NCBI GenBank assembly: GCA_045532455.1
Contig: JAZSFX010000038.1
Coordinates: forward strand, 11,029-75,028
Source: Ornithomonoglobus_A sp045532455
GTDB lineage: Bacteria > Bacillota > Clostridia > UBA1381
Reading direction: 5' to 3'
Length of the DNA stretch: 64,000 bases
Position numbers and translations under genes: made by a program. Below, in pieces: positions 27,766 to 36,913 of this stretch. The notes under the pieces are model-generated. The model had not been told where the DNA came from. It saw nothing but the letters and a program-made list of their open reading frames with translations, and ran no database searches. Each line of letters opens with the position of its first letter. The first letter of the stretch is position 1.

Positions 27766-28674
27766 ATGTTAGATGTATGTTTAATCGGTTGCGGAGGTAC
27801 TTTTCCTCTGCCCAGCCGGCATTTGACTTCTCTTATGGCAAGATACAACGGTCATTATATTTTAATCGACTGCGGTGAGGGTACTCAGATTGGAATAAGA
27901 GAGGCACAGCTTAGCTTTAAGAATATAGACGTAATCTGTATAACACATTTTCACGCAGACCACATTTCGGGCTTGCCGGGACTTCTGCTCACAATAGGCA
28001 ATTCCGACAGAACCCAGCCTTTGACAATTATTGGTCCAAAGGGGATACAGAGCGTTGTAAAAAGTCTTTGTGTTATAGCACCAAGACTTCCTTTTGATGT
28101 AGAGTTTATTGAGATTGAAGAAAAAGAACAGTCTTTTGAGTTTGACGGATACAGTATTTCATCGTTCAGGCTATATCATGAAATAGAGTGTATGGGGTAT
28201 TCAATAAATATACCCCGAAACCCCAAATTCCTGCCAGAAAAGGCAACGGAGCTTGGTATACCCGTAAAGTATTGGAGCTTATTACAATCGGGACAAAGCA
28301 TTGAGTACGAAAAACGCATATATACGCCAGGCGAGGTTTGCGGCGAGGCACGGGAGGGCATAAAGCTTACGTATGTCACCGATACGCGACCTACCGACTT
28401 AATTATCGAAAATGCAAAGGACTCGGACCTCTTAATATGCGAGGGAATGTATGGCGATAACGAAAAAATGGAGGATGCAATAAAAAAACGCCATATGACG
28501 TTTATCGAGGCGGCGAATATTGCAAAAGAGGCAACGGCAGAAAAACTGTGGCTGACACATTTTAGCCCTGCACTCCCCGACCCCGAAAATTATATCTCTA
28601 ACGCAACGGATATTTTCCCCAATACCGAAATTGGCGAAGACGGGAAAAAGATTACAATATTGTTTAAGGAATAA
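27766..28674 (+). CDS. rnz: Ribonuclease Z
   Basis: RNase Z is the zinc endonuclease that trims tRNA 3' ends. This is needed here because the tRNAs in the window do not encode CCA. The 302-residue metallo-beta-lactamase protein carries the HFHADHISGLPG motif, the upstream IDCGEGTQ, and later YVTDTRP and a C-terminal LTHFSPAL histidine. GCGGAGATATTT precedes the ATG. It is the last gene of the dnaX-recR run. Confidence 0.95.
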   Translation: MLDVCLIGCGGTFPLPSRHLTSLMARYNGHYILIDCGEGTQIGIREAQLSFKNIDVICITHFHADHISGLPGLLLTIGNSDRTQPLTIIGPKGIQSVVKSLCVIAPRLPFDVEFIEIEEKEQSFEFDGYSISSFRLYHEIECMGYSINIPRNPKFLPEKATELGIPVKYWSLLQSGQSIEYEKRIYTPGEVCGEAREGIKLTYVTDTRPTDLIIENAKDSDLLICEGMYGDNEKMEDAIKKRHMTFIEAANIAKEATAEKLWLTHFSPALPDPENYISNATDIFPNTEIGEDGKKITILFKE

Positions 28675-28707
28675 AAAAACCGTTTTGTTAAAACAAAACG
28701 GTTTTTT
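28674..28707. terminator. Bidirectional terminator after rnz
   Basis: A 16-bp perfect stem (28674-28689 with 28692-28707) with an AA loop and A/T ends, between convergent genes. Confidence 0.9.
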
Positions 28708-28708
28708 A

Positions 28709-30022
28709 TTAAAAATTCATACTCTCAAAATACTTTTCACCAAACTCATCGTCATTGCCGAGAATTATCTCTTTTGATATTTTTCTTATATACTCCACCT
28801 TGTCTTTTAAATCTTCCATAACACACTTCACCGCACCGCCAAGTGAGCTGTTTCCAAGACTCACAACTCTGTCGGCAATTTTTGGTGGTATTATACCTAT
28901 CTGTGCAGCACTTGTAACATCTATACCGTTACCAAATCCGCCGGCAAGGCATACATTTTTAATGTCTTTTTCTTCTGCACCGTAATTTTTTATAAGAATA
29001 TCAATTCCTGAGCGAATTGCCGCCTTTGCCATCTGAATTTCACGTATGTCGCTTTGGGTTAATATAACATTTTCACAAACCCTGTACCCGTTATCAAAAT
29101 ACTCGTCAATCAGTAATCCCGTTTTATCTACTATATTTTCCTCACGCAGCTTTGCAATTAAATCAATAATTCCCGAGCCGCAAATTCCAATCGGTGTTTT
29201 GTTTCCTATTGTTTTTACTGTATTGTTTTTTATATCAACCTCATACACTGCACCCTCAACGCAAGGCACACCGCACGAAATTCTTCCGCCCTCAAATGCG
29301 GGCCCTGCGGCAGTTGACGTACACAAAATACCTTCTTTGTTGCCTATTGCCATTTCTCCGTTTGTGCCAAGGTCTATAAAAAGACTTATGTCGCTATCCT
29401 CAGCCATACCCGAGAACAATATTCCGCTTACAATATCTCCGCCGATATATGCACCCACTGCGCCAATTATCGTAGTGGGGAAATCATATGCTATTATACC
29501 CGTAATTTCAGAAAAAGAGGTATAAACAGTATCAGTATTATATGGCGAAAACGGATATACACCAAGGCTATCACAAGGATACCCCAAAAGCAAATGCACC
29601 ATTGCAGTATTACCACTTATTATTGCCTCGTCTATTTTTTCTCCATTGCACAGTTTTTCCACACCGTCTGCAAGGGTATTGCAAACAAGCCTTTTTAGTT
29701 CATTACCCATACCCTCATTTGCGGCTTTTATTCTTGACAGCACATCTGCACCGTAGGTCTTTTGAGGATTTATAGCACAAAAAGTATCCACCGACACACC
29801 GTTTTTAAAATACTCAAAAACGATTGTGCTAGTTCCGATATCTATGCAAAGAGCACTTTTTTTATTTAATTGTATCTCTTTATTATAACCCTCTAAAATT
29901 TGCACCTGTGCGGTCTTAGTGTTGTTTTGCCTTGTTTGACAACTTGTATTTTTACAATCAGAACAACTGTACACTTCCCCATTTTGCACTTTTTTGCAAG
30001 GGTAAACGGTTTTGCTTGCCAT
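28709..30022 (-). CDS. ASKHA-domain corrinoid-activation protein (DUF4445/RACE-like) lacking the ferredoxin domain
   Basis: RACE proteins use ATP and a [2Fe-2S] domain to re-reduce inactive cob(II)alamin in corrinoid enzymes. This 437-residue form keeps the actin-fold ATPase: phosphate loops in CIDIGTSTIVFEY (about residue 60) and FIDLGTNGEMAIG, plus GPAFEGGRISCG, PIGICGSGIIDLIA and LAGGFGNGIDV. Instead of a full N-terminal ferredoxin it has a short Cys-rich lead (YPCKKVQNGEVYSCSDC, then TSC). I chose ATG 30022, with GAGGAAG upstream, over ATG 30043. It could reactivate the short MetH of this window. That link is inference. Confidence 0.8.
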   Translation of the reverse strand: MASKTVYPCKKVQNGEVYSCSDCKNTSCQTRQNNTKTAQVQILEGYNKEIQLNKKSALCIDIGTSTIVFEYFKNGVSVDTFCAINPQKTYGADVLSRIKAANEGMGNELKRLVCNTLADGVEKLCNGEKIDEAIISGNTAMVHLLLGYPCDSLGVYPFSPYNTDTVYTSFSEITGIIAYDFPTTIIGAVGAYIGGDIVSGILFSGMAEDSDISLFIDLGTNGEMAIGNKEGILCTSTAAGPAFEGGRISCGVPCVEGAVYEVDIKNNTVKTIGNKTPIGICGSGIIDLIAKLREENIVDKTGLLIDEYFDNGYRVCENVILTQSDIREIQMAKAAIRSGIDILIKNYGAEEKDIKNVCLAGGFGNGIDVTSAAQIGIIPPKIADRVVSLGNSSLGGAVKCVMEDLKDKVEYIRKISKEIILGNDDEFGEKYFESMNF

Positions 30023-30131
30023 ATTGTACTTCCTCTTACTCATTTACTTACTATATTTTACCACTATTTTTTTGTAAATTCAACCTTTATATACTTTTTT
30101 GTTACATAATGTTGATTTTTAATTAAATAAC

Positions 30132-30160
30132 TTGATTTTTGAGCGTAATTATTATATAAT
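30132..30160 (+). promoter_or_regulatory. Promoter of the SLH-glucosaminidase gene
   Basis: TTGATT at 30132-30137 and TATAAT at 30155-30160 are 17 bases apart. A start near 30167 leaves a short leader. Confidence 0.7.
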
Positions 30161-30193
30161 TAATAGTGTAATTTGAATTTTACGGAGAGATTT

Positions 30194-31327
30194 ATGAAAA
30201 AATTATTTATTGCTTTAATGATATTAATATTTGCTATAAACTCCACAATAGCATTTTGCGCTGAATGGGAAGCACAGTTTCCCTGGGCGGTAGATGCTGT
30301 TAATTACTGTGTGGAAAATAATATTATGCAAGGCGATGAGTACGGTGATTTAATGCTATCTAACAAACTCTCACGTTCACAAATGGCAAAGATACTTTCT
30401 GTTACATTTAATTTAGAAGAAAGGGACACTAATCCATTCAGAGACGTACAAAAAGATAGTTGGGAATATCCTTATGTGTGTGCCACTGCAGATTTCTTAC
30501 CCGAAGTCAATGATTATTTTGACGGTTTAGGCAAAGCAAAGCGCGAAGATTTTATTGTTACTATTATGAAGATATGCGGTGCAGAGGAGTCCAACACTGA
30601 TGTATTAATGCAATTTTCGGACTTTGCAAAAACTACACCCCAGCACAGAGGATTACTTGCTACTGCAGTAAATATGGGAATTCTTATGGGTGATGGCGGA
30701 AACATAAAGCCACGCACAAACCTTACACGTGCGCAGGCGTGTGCACTTATCTACAGAGCAATTAACAAGTTAGGGACACAAAACCCCACCACCCCTAACA
30801 CCCCCGTTGTTCCTGAAAAACCCACATTTGATACCTCAATATTAGGTGAGGCGCAAATCACAGTTGAGCAGGCACAACAATGGGCGCGCGAGCGAGGTGC
30901 AAGCGAGAAGTATATTAACGTTGCCACTGCTTATTGGTATTATGGCGAGCTTATGGGAATCCGCCCTGAAATACTATATGCGCAAGCCGGTTGGGAAACA
31001 AACTACGGTAAATACACAGGTGTTGTAACCGAGGATATGAACAATTGGGCGGGAATTAAGGTATATGGTAGAAACGACGACGAAAAGGACGCACACGAAA
31101 CGTTTGAAACTCCCGAGGAGGGTGCACGAGGACATTTTAATCATATGTCGGCATATGTAGGAGTTGAGCCATATGGCGAGCCTCACGCAAGATACCACAG
31201 TGTAAAAACAACACCATGGGCAGGGACAGTAAAAACACTTGAAGAATTAGGCGGAAAATGGTGCCCCGACACCGAGTACGGAACAAAGATACTAAACCAC
31301 TGTCTTGTTCCTATGAGCAAGTATTGA
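30194..31327 (+). CDS. Secreted SLH-domain glucosaminidase-type cell-wall hydrolase
   Basis: The start is ATG 30194 (GGAGAG upstream), giving 377 residues with a signal peptide (MKKLFIALMILIFAI, ending near AFCA). Residues 25-190 hold S-layer-homology repeats (FPWAVDAVNYCVENNIMQG, SRSQMAKIL, LTRAQACALIYR) that bind secondary wall polymer. A Pro/Thr linker follows. The C-terminal ~150 residues (GIRPEILYAQAGWETNYGKY, NNWAGIKVYG, HFNHMSAYVGV) resemble the glucosaminidase/flagellar-type lysozyme fold, with the Glu of GWETNYG as probable catalytic acid. It likely trims peptidoglycan while tethered to the wall. Confidence 0.85.
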   Translation: MKKLFIALMILIFAINSTIAFCAEWEAQFPWAVDAVNYCVENNIMQGDEYGDLMLSNKLSRSQMAKILSVTFNLEERDTNPFRDVQKDSWEYPYVCATADFLPEVNDYFDGLGKAKREDFIVTIMKICGAEESNTDVLMQFSDFAKTTPQHRGLLATAVNMGILMGDGGNIKPRTNLTRAQACALIYRAINKLGTQNPTTPNTPVVPEKPTFDTSILGEAQITVEQAQQWARERGASEKYINVATAYWYYGELMGIRPEILYAQAGWETNYGKYTGVVTEDMNNWAGIKVYGRNDDEKDAHETFETPEEGARGHFNHMSAYVGVEPYGEPHARYHSVKTTPWAGTVKTLEELGGKWCPDTEYGTKILNHCLVPMSKY

Positions 31328-31352
31328 TGATTTATTGGAAAGGTAAACTTTA

Positions 31353-33263
31353 ATGATATTACTTAACGCGAGCAATTTAAAGAAGATGTTCCTTGACGAA
31401 ACACTGTTTGACGGTGTTTCGTTTAATGTTGACTCTAACGACAAAATTGGTTTTGTTGGTGCAAATGGTGCGGGAAAATCTACACTTTTTAAAATTATAA
31501 CAAACGAGATGGACTATGATGGCGGCGAAATGTTTTTTAATAAGTTCACAAAAATCGGCTACTTGGAGCAATATGCGTGCAGTGATAGCGAAAACACCAT
31601 TATGCAGGAAATGCTTGATGTTTTTGAAGATATTATTAAGATAGAGCAAGAGCTTGAGGATATTCGTCTTGAGATAGAGAATAACCCACAAAACATAACA
31701 CAGCTTATAAACCGACAGACTGCATTACAAGACGAATTTGAAAAATCAGTCGGATTTTTTTACAAGAATAAAATCAAGAGTACACTTATTGGTCTTGGCT
31801 TTGGCGAGGTGGATTTTGATACAAAGGTTTCTAATCTCTCAGGGGGACAGAAAACCAGAATTTCTTTAGGCAAAATACTTCTTAGTCAGGCAAATCTTCT
31901 ATTGCTTGACGAACCTACAAACCATCTTGACGTAGAAAGTATCGAGTGGCTTGAGAGCTTTTTGCAAAGCTATAAGGGTGCATTTATAATTATATCGCAC
32001 GACCGATATTTTCTTGACAAGGTAACGAATAAAACATTCGAGTTGGAGGTTGGCAGATTCAGGAGCTATAATGGTGGTTATAGCGAGTATATGGCTCAAC
32101 GTGAGATTGACAAAAAAACCGAGGAGCGAAATTTTGAGAACACAATGCGTGAGATTGAACGTCTTGAGGGTGTTGTTGAGCAACAACGCAGATGGAATCG
32201 AGAAAAGAACATAAAAACTGCCGAAAGCAAGCTCAAAGTAATAGAAAAGCTCGAAAAAGACCTTGTAAAACCTCTTACAAGCACAGAGGATATATCTTTT
32301 TCGTTCAAGGCGCTTGCAGGCGGTGGTAACGATGCGCTTATGTGTGAAAATCTTGGTATGTCTTTTGGCGACAACCGACTTTTTAAGAATGCAAATATGC
32401 TCATAAACAAGGGCGAAAAGGTGTTTTTATTAGGCCCTAACGGTTGCGGAAAAACAACCCTGTTAAAAATTCTCACAGGTATTTATGAGTGCACAGAGGG
32501 GACATATAAAATAGGCGCAAACACTGAGGTTGGATACTACGACCAGCTACAAGAAAACTTAAACCCCGAAAATGAGATTATAGACGAAATACGCGATACC
32601 TACCCCACTATGACAAATACCGAAATACGCAATGCACTTGCTGTTTTTCTTTTTAAGGGCGAAGACGTATTTAAGCAGATAAAAAAGCTATCGGGTGGCG
32701 AAAGAGCACGAGTAGAGCTTACAAAGCTTATGCTGAAAAGTGTTAATCTTCTCATTATGGACGAGCCAACAAACCATCTTGATATTGCATCACGCGAGGC
32801 TTTAGAAAATGCACTTTCAGACTATGACGGAACAATGCTTATGGTTTCGCACGACAGATATTTTATAAACAAAATGGCAGACCGTATTCTGTATCTTACT
32901 CCCAACGGTCTCGAAAATTATATTGGTGGTTATGATGACTTTATAAGCAAACACAAAACTCCTGAAGCGGTCGAAGAAAAAAAGGTGAGTTCGGGTGCAG
33001 TGGACTATAAGGAGCAAAAACGTTTAGAAGCACAAAAGAGAAAAACACTCAACCGCTTTGGCAAGGTGGAGGAGGAAATTGCAGAGTTTGAGGAAGAGAT
33101 TAGGCAAAAAAACAATGAGCTTTTAAATCCCGAAATTGCAACGGACTATGTAAAAGCCTCCGAAATCACAACTGAGCTTGATGAACTTAATACAAAGCTC
33201 GAGGCACTGTATAGCGAGTGGGAAGAACTACAGACAGAAATTGAGGAGAATGAATATATATGA
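31353..33263 (+). CDS. ABC-F family ATPase
   Basis: This 636-residue soluble protein has two ABC cassettes. Walker A is GANGAGKST and GPNGCGKTT, the signature LSGGQ and LSGGE, and Walker B LLLLDEPTNHLD and LLIMDEPTNHLD. A charged linker helix lies between them and a coiled coil at the C-terminus (about 545-636). ABC-F proteins act on the ribosome as translation factors, and some give antibiotic resistance. The housekeeping surroundings and C-terminal coiled coil fit a YdiF/Uup-like factor better than a resistance factor, but this is not certain. dtd overlaps its stop codon by four bases. Confidence 0.92.
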   Translation: MILLNASNLKKMFLDETLFDGVSFNVDSNDKIGFVGANGAGKSTLFKIITNEMDYDGGEMFFNKFTKIGYLEQYACSDSENTIMQEMLDVFEDIIKIEQELEDIRLEIENNPQNITQLINRQTALQDEFEKSVGFFYKNKIKSTLIGLGFGEVDFDTKVSNLSGGQKTRISLGKILLSQANLLLLDEPTNHLDVESIEWLESFLQSYKGAFIIISHDRYFLDKVTNKTFELEVGRFRSYNGGYSEYMAQREIDKKTEERNFENTMREIERLEGVVEQQRRWNREKNIKTAESKLKVIEKLEKDLVKPLTSTEDISFSFKALAGGGNDALMCENLGMSFGDNRLFKNANMLINKGEKVFLLGPNGCGKTTLLKILTGIYECTEGTYKIGANTEVGYYDQLQENLNPENEIIDEIRDTYPTMTNTEIRNALAVFLFKGEDVFKQIKKLSGGERARVELTKLMLKSVNLLIMDEPTNHLDIASREALENALSDYDGTMLMVSHDRYFINKMADRILYLTPNGLENYIGGYDDFISKHKTPEAVEEKKVSSGAVDYKEQKRLEAQKRKTLNRFGKVEEEIAEFEEEIRQKNNELLNPEIATDYVKASEITTELDELNTKLEALYSEWEELQTEIEENEYI

Positions 33264-33706
33264 GAGCAGTATTACAGGTTGTAACGAACGCAAATGTTAA
33301 AATAGACGGAAGAATTTCGGGCGAGATAGAAAAAGGCTTGCTTGTGCTTTTGGGTGTTGGTAAAGACGACACAAACGAGCAGATAAAAAAACTTGCCGAT
33401 AAAATTATAAAGCTTAGAATTTTTGACGATGCAGACGGAAAGACAAATCTGAGCATACAAGATGTTGATGGCTCGATGCTTATTGTGTCGCAGTTTACAC
33501 TTTATTGGAACTGTAAAAAAGGTAACCGACCAAGCTTTGACGGTGCTATGCCACCTGATATTGCAAACAAAATGTATCTTGAGTTTGTAGATTATGTAAA
33601 ATCACAAGGAATTAATGTCGGGACGGGTGAATTTGGTGCAGATATGAAAGTAACACTCACAAATGACGGGCCTGTTACAGTTGTACTTGATACTGATATG
33701 CTATAA
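33260..33706 (+). CDS. dtd: D-aminoacyl-tRNA deacylase
   Basis: Dtd removes D-amino acids and glycine mischarged on tRNA. The 148 residues have the family opening MRAVLQVVTNANVKIDG, the SQFTLYWNCKKGNRPSFDGA segment (SQFTL is the conserved active-site stretch) and the C-terminal Gly-cisPro-type motif in TNDGPVTVVLD. The ATG overlaps the TGA of the ABC-F gene (ATGA), showing translational coupling. A strong terminator follows. Confidence 0.95.
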   Translation: MRAVLQVVTNANVKIDGRISGEIEKGLLVLLGVGKDDTNEQIKKLADKIIKLRIFDDADGKTNLSIQDVDGSMLIVSQFTLYWNCKKGNRPSFDGAMPPDIANKMYLEFVDYVKSQGINVGTGEFGADMKVTLTNDGPVTVVLDTDML

Positions 33707-33746
33707 AAAAAGGATTAAATTCCATTTGGAATTTAATCCTTTTTTT
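33705..33746. terminator. Bidirectional terminator after dtd
   Basis: A 20-bp perfect stem (33705-33724 with 33727-33746) with A7/T7 ends, between the convergent dtd and aconitase genes. Confidence 0.9.
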
Positions 33747-33750
33747 ATTT

Positions 33751-35685
33751 TTATTTACTTTGTTGTTTTGTATAGTTTAATAGTCCGCCCGCATATAACA
33801 TTTCCTTTTGACGCTCGGAGAATTCTGCCTTTGCTTCGAATGTGAAGCCCTTTGTTACGTTTTCGCAAACGATTGTGTCCCCATTTGCAATCTGAGTTGC
33901 AATATCTGCAATTTTAATTTCGTCCATCTGGTCTATTTTATCGTAATCGCTCTCATTTGCAAACTGCAATGGCACAATACCCGCATTTATAAGATTTGCC
34001 ATATGAATACGTGCAAAGCTCTTTACTATAACTGCCTTAACACCAAGATATAACGGTGCTAATGCGGCATGCTCTCTTGATGAGCCCTGACCGTAGTTTG
34101 AGCCGCCAATAATTACACTCTTGCCCATTTCCAATGCTCTGTCGTGGAAAGTTTCGTCGCATACTGCAAAGCAGTGCTTTGAGATTGCAGGAATGTTTGA
34201 ACGTAGAGGCAATATCTTTGCACCAGCAGGCATAATATGGTCTGTTGTAATGTTATCGCCAACCTTTAGCGAGCATTTTGCATCTATATCTTTTGCCATT
34301 GGCTCTGATACGGGGAATGGCTTAATGTTTGGTCCTCTTAGTACCTCAACACTGTCCATATCCTCCTCACTAACGGGTGCAACTACCATATTATCGTTTA
34401 TTGTAAACTTTTCGGGGAGTTTAAACTCAGGCATATCGCCAAGCTCTCTCGGGTCTGTTAAATAACCCGTGAGTGCAGATGCTGCTGCAAGCTCAGGTGA
34501 TACAAGATATATCTGCCCGTCTTTTGTGCCTGAACGTCCCTCAAAGTTTCTGTTGAATGTTCTTAAAGAAATACCCTTTGAGTTTGGTGATTGTCCCATA
34601 CCAATACATGGTCCGCAAGCGCTTTCCAATATTCTTGCACCTGCATCTATCATTGCAGAGAGTGCTCCGTTTTCGGCAAGCATATTAAGAACTTGCTTTG
34701 AGCCCGGGGCAATAGATAGAGATACATCGGGGTGCACTGTTTTACCCTTAAGAATATATGCAACCTTTAACATATCTAAAAGTGATGAGTTTGTACATGA
34801 GCCGATACATACCTGGTCTATCTTCATTTTGCCAATCTCTGCACAGGTTTTTATGTTATCGGGTGAGTGCGGACAAGCAGCCAGAGGAACAAGCTCGCTT
34901 AGATTGATATCCACAACCTCGTCGTACTCTGCATCTGCATCTGCACTAAGTGCTACGTATACTTCCTCTCTGTCTTGCGCCTTTAAGAATTTTCTTGTAA
35001 CCTCATCTGACGGGAAGATTGAAGTTGTTGCACCTAATTCTGCACCCATATTTGTGATTGTTGCACGTTCTGGCACTGAAAGCGTTGCAACACCCTCGCC
35101 GCAGTATTCTATAACCTTGCCTACGCCGCCTTTTACAGTCAGTCTTTTTAATACCTCTAAAATAACGTCTTTTGCAGCAACCCACGGTTGAAGCTTGCCC
35201 GTTAAGTTAACCTTAACCACCTTTGGACAAGTGATGTAGTATGTGCCGCCGCCCATTGCAACTGCAACGTCCATACCGCCTGCACCGATAGCTATCATAC
35301 CGATACCGCCGCCTGTTGGTGTGTGTGAGTCGGAGCCGATAAGTGTTTTGCCCGGCACACCAAATCTTTCGAGGTGTACCTGATGGCAGATACCGTTACC
35401 CGGTCTTGAAAAATATATTCCGTGTTTTTTGCAGACACTGCCGATAAATCTATGGTCGTCTGCATTTTCGAAACCACTTTGAAGTGTGTTGTGGTCTATG
35501 TATGCAACTGACTTTTCGGTCTTTACTCTTGGTACACCCATAGCCTCAAACTCGAGGTATGCCATTGTACCTGTGGCGTCTTGAGTCAGTGTCTGGTCTA
35601 TTTTTATTCCTATTTCTTTACCCTTTATCATTTCACCCTCTACAAGATGAGCTGATAAAATTTTTTCAGTTAAAGTTAATCCCAT
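33751..35685 (-). CDS. acnA: Aconitate hydratase
   Basis: Aconitase converts citrate to isocitrate through cis-aconitate using a [4Fe-4S] cluster. The 644 residues match the monomeric aconitase type common in Clostridia. Cluster ligands are visible as CIGSCTNSS and SACGPCIGMG. The substrate-binding GSDSHTPTGGG and the swivel-domain GGSNYGQGSSREHAAL are also present. I chose ATG 35685 (MGLTLTEKIL) because AAAGGA lies 12 bases upstream. Two earlier in-frame ATGs are too close to it or lack a site. Citrate synthase and isocitrate dehydrogenase are not adjacent. Confidence 0.93.
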   Translation of the reverse strand: MGLTLTEKILSAHLVEGEMIKGKEIGIKIDQTLTQDATGTMAYLEFEAMGVPRVKTEKSVAYIDHNTLQSGFENADDHRFIGSVCKKHGIYFSRPGNGICHQVHLERFGVPGKTLIGSDSHTPTGGGIGMIAIGAGGMDVAVAMGGGTYYITCPKVVKVNLTGKLQPWVAAKDVILEVLKRLTVKGGVGKVIEYCGEGVATLSVPERATITNMGAELGATTSIFPSDEVTRKFLKAQDREEVYVALSADADAEYDEVVDINLSELVPLAACPHSPDNIKTCAEIGKMKIDQVCIGSCTNSSLLDMLKVAYILKGKTVHPDVSLSIAPGSKQVLNMLAENGALSAMIDAGARILESACGPCIGMGQSPNSKGISLRTFNRNFEGRSGTKDGQIYLVSPELAAASALTGYLTDPRELGDMPEFKLPEKFTINDNMVVAPVSEEDMDSVEVLRGPNIKPFPVSEPMAKDIDAKCSLKVGDNITTDHIMPAGAKILPLRSNIPAISKHCFAVCDETFHDRALEMGKSVIIGGSNYGQGSSREHAALAPLYLGVKAVIVKSFARIHMANLINAGIVPLQFANESDYDKIDQMDEIKIADIATQIANGDTIVCENVTKGFTFEAKAEFSERQKEMLYAGGLLNYTKQQSK

Positions 35686-35715
35686 AATTATAATCATTCC
35701 TTTCCGTACCATTAT

Positions 35716-35744
35716 ATTTTATATGTTTTACATCATTTTGTCAA
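35716..35744 (-). promoter_or_regulatory. Aconitase promoter
   Basis: On the minus strand TTGACA (35744-35739) and TAAAAT (35721-35716) are 17 bases apart. Confidence 0.65.
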
Positions 35745-35819
35745 GCCTTTTAACTCACGAAATATACGTTTTGGAATACTATAATATTAGTTAAATTAAT
35801 CAAAAAAGGCGGTGATACT

Positions 35820-36107
35820 ATGAACTACGCGGTAGCAATATTGTTTCTTTTTTATATAATAGCTATTACGTATATGATAAAACATTCCATTAATACGTAC
35901 CTTTCAACACAATCAAAATTTGTGCTTATAAATGCAAAAAAAACGAACAGCATAGAATATACTGTCCGTTATGCACTCACAAAGTATTTTGACCGTGAGA
36001 TATATATAATAAACAAATCATCTGACTCTGAAATGGAAATTATACTTAAAAAGCTCGAGCATGATTATGAGCGTGTACACGTTATAAATACACGTTTTTT
36101 ACACTAA
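35820..36107 (+). CDS. Small single-pass membrane protein, unknown function
   Basis: This 95-residue protein has one N-terminal hydrophobic helix (about residues 4-22, AVAILFLFYIIAITYMI) and a charged cytosolic part (SIEYTVRYALTKYFDREIYI, IILKKLEHDYERVHVI). The soluble part has an alternating strand-helix look, like a small alpha/beta fold. GGCGGTG lies 7-8 bases before ATG. I do not recognise a family. It is the last gene before the accessory island and its 3' end meets the convergent phage-like fragment. Confidence 0.6.
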   Translation: MNYAVAILFLFYIIAITYMIKHSINTYLSTQSKFVLINAKKTNSIEYTVRYALTKYFDREIYIINKSSDSEMEIILKKLEHDYERVHVINTRFLH

Positions 36108-36321
36108 TTTTCAGCTTTATTTTATAGACATTTAAAGTATTAAGCATTGTCTCATCCGCTTTAATACCCATGTTCTCAATACCTTGAGTTGTTAACATTA
36201 ATTGTGCTTGCTTTAACGACAACCCATCAAGTGCTTTTGCATAATCTACGTCTTCAATAGCCTCAACAGACATATCTGCCACCCCAATCGCACCAGAAAC
36301 AGTTCTCAAATTGTCAACCAT
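36082..36321 (-). pseudogene. Phage tape-measure-like fragment
   Basis: The 79-residue open frame contains TVSGAIGVADMSVEAI and YAKALDGLSLKQAQLMLTTQGI, which recall phage tail tape-measure proteins, normally many hundreds of residues long. There is no ribosome-binding site before the ATG and an in-frame TAG lies five codons upstream. The 3' end drifts into an unrelated sequence overlapping the neighbouring gene. This looks like a remnant of a prophage gene. Confidence 0.4.
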
Positions 36322-36387
36322 GTTTTGAATATCGTACTATTTTATATGCAGAATTATAGAGATTCTGCTACAAGTTTGTGGAAATAC

Positions 36388-36416
36388 TTGTATTTAAGAT
36401 TTGTTTGTGATATAAT
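36388..36416 (+). promoter_or_regulatory. Promoter of the zinc-ribbon/DUF6173 operon
   Basis: TTGTAT at 36388-36393 and TATAAT at 36411-36416 are 17 bases apart, about 20 bases before the ATG. Confidence 0.65.
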
Positions 36417-36434
36417 AAAACAGAGGTGATTTTA

Positions 36435-36902
36435 ATGCTTTATTTTTGCAAAAAATGTGGAAGAGTAATCGATAGAATTATTTCTTCTGATAGGAATAAA
36501 CCATGCGACCATTGCAAATCTATGATGTATGTGGTTCCAGACAAATATTTTATTGAAGGAACTACTTTAATATCTAATAAATCTAAAGAACTCCTTAGAG
36601 AAGAACTTGTTAAAACATCTTCTGAATTTGACCAAACTCTATTCGATAACCGCATCAAATGGATGGGAGAAAGAAACCGAAAGTGGGAGTCAGATCAAGC
36701 TAAAATGGCTCATGGCAAAGCAGTCTTAGAAGGCAAAGACAAAGGCAATAAATTTGGCGTGTCTTGTCCTTATTGCAAAGCTACTAATGTTAGAAAGATT
36801 ACTATTACATCCAAGGCTATCCATACTTCAATTTTTGGTATTTTTAGTATGGGTAGAAATGCAAAAAACTATCATTGTGACCATTGTGGCAGTGATTTTT
36901 AA
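36435..36902 (+). CDS. Double zinc-ribbon protein, unknown function
   Basis: The start is ATG 36435 (AGAGGTG upstream), giving 155 residues. An N-terminal ribbon (CKKCGRV...CDHCKSM) and a C-terminal ribbon (CPYCKATN...CDHCGSDF) flank a charged helical middle. The segment FGIFSMGRNAKNYHCDHCG is typical of small zinc-ribbon proteins found in phages and mobile elements of Bacillota. The next gene follows after AAGGAGG, so the two form an operon. A decayed copy of the C-terminal ribbon lies at 37437-37512. Codon use here (many TCT, CCA, AAA) differs from the housekeeping genes. Confidence 0.7.
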   Translation: MLYFCKKCGRVIDRIISSDRNKPCDHCKSMMYVVPDKYFIEGTTLISNKSKELLREELVKTSSEFDQTLFDNRIKWMGERNRKWESDQAKMAHGKAVLEGKDKGNKFGVSCPYCKATNVRKITITSKAIHTSIFGIFSMGRNAKNYHCDHCGSDF

Positions 36903-36913
36903 GGAGGTCTAAA

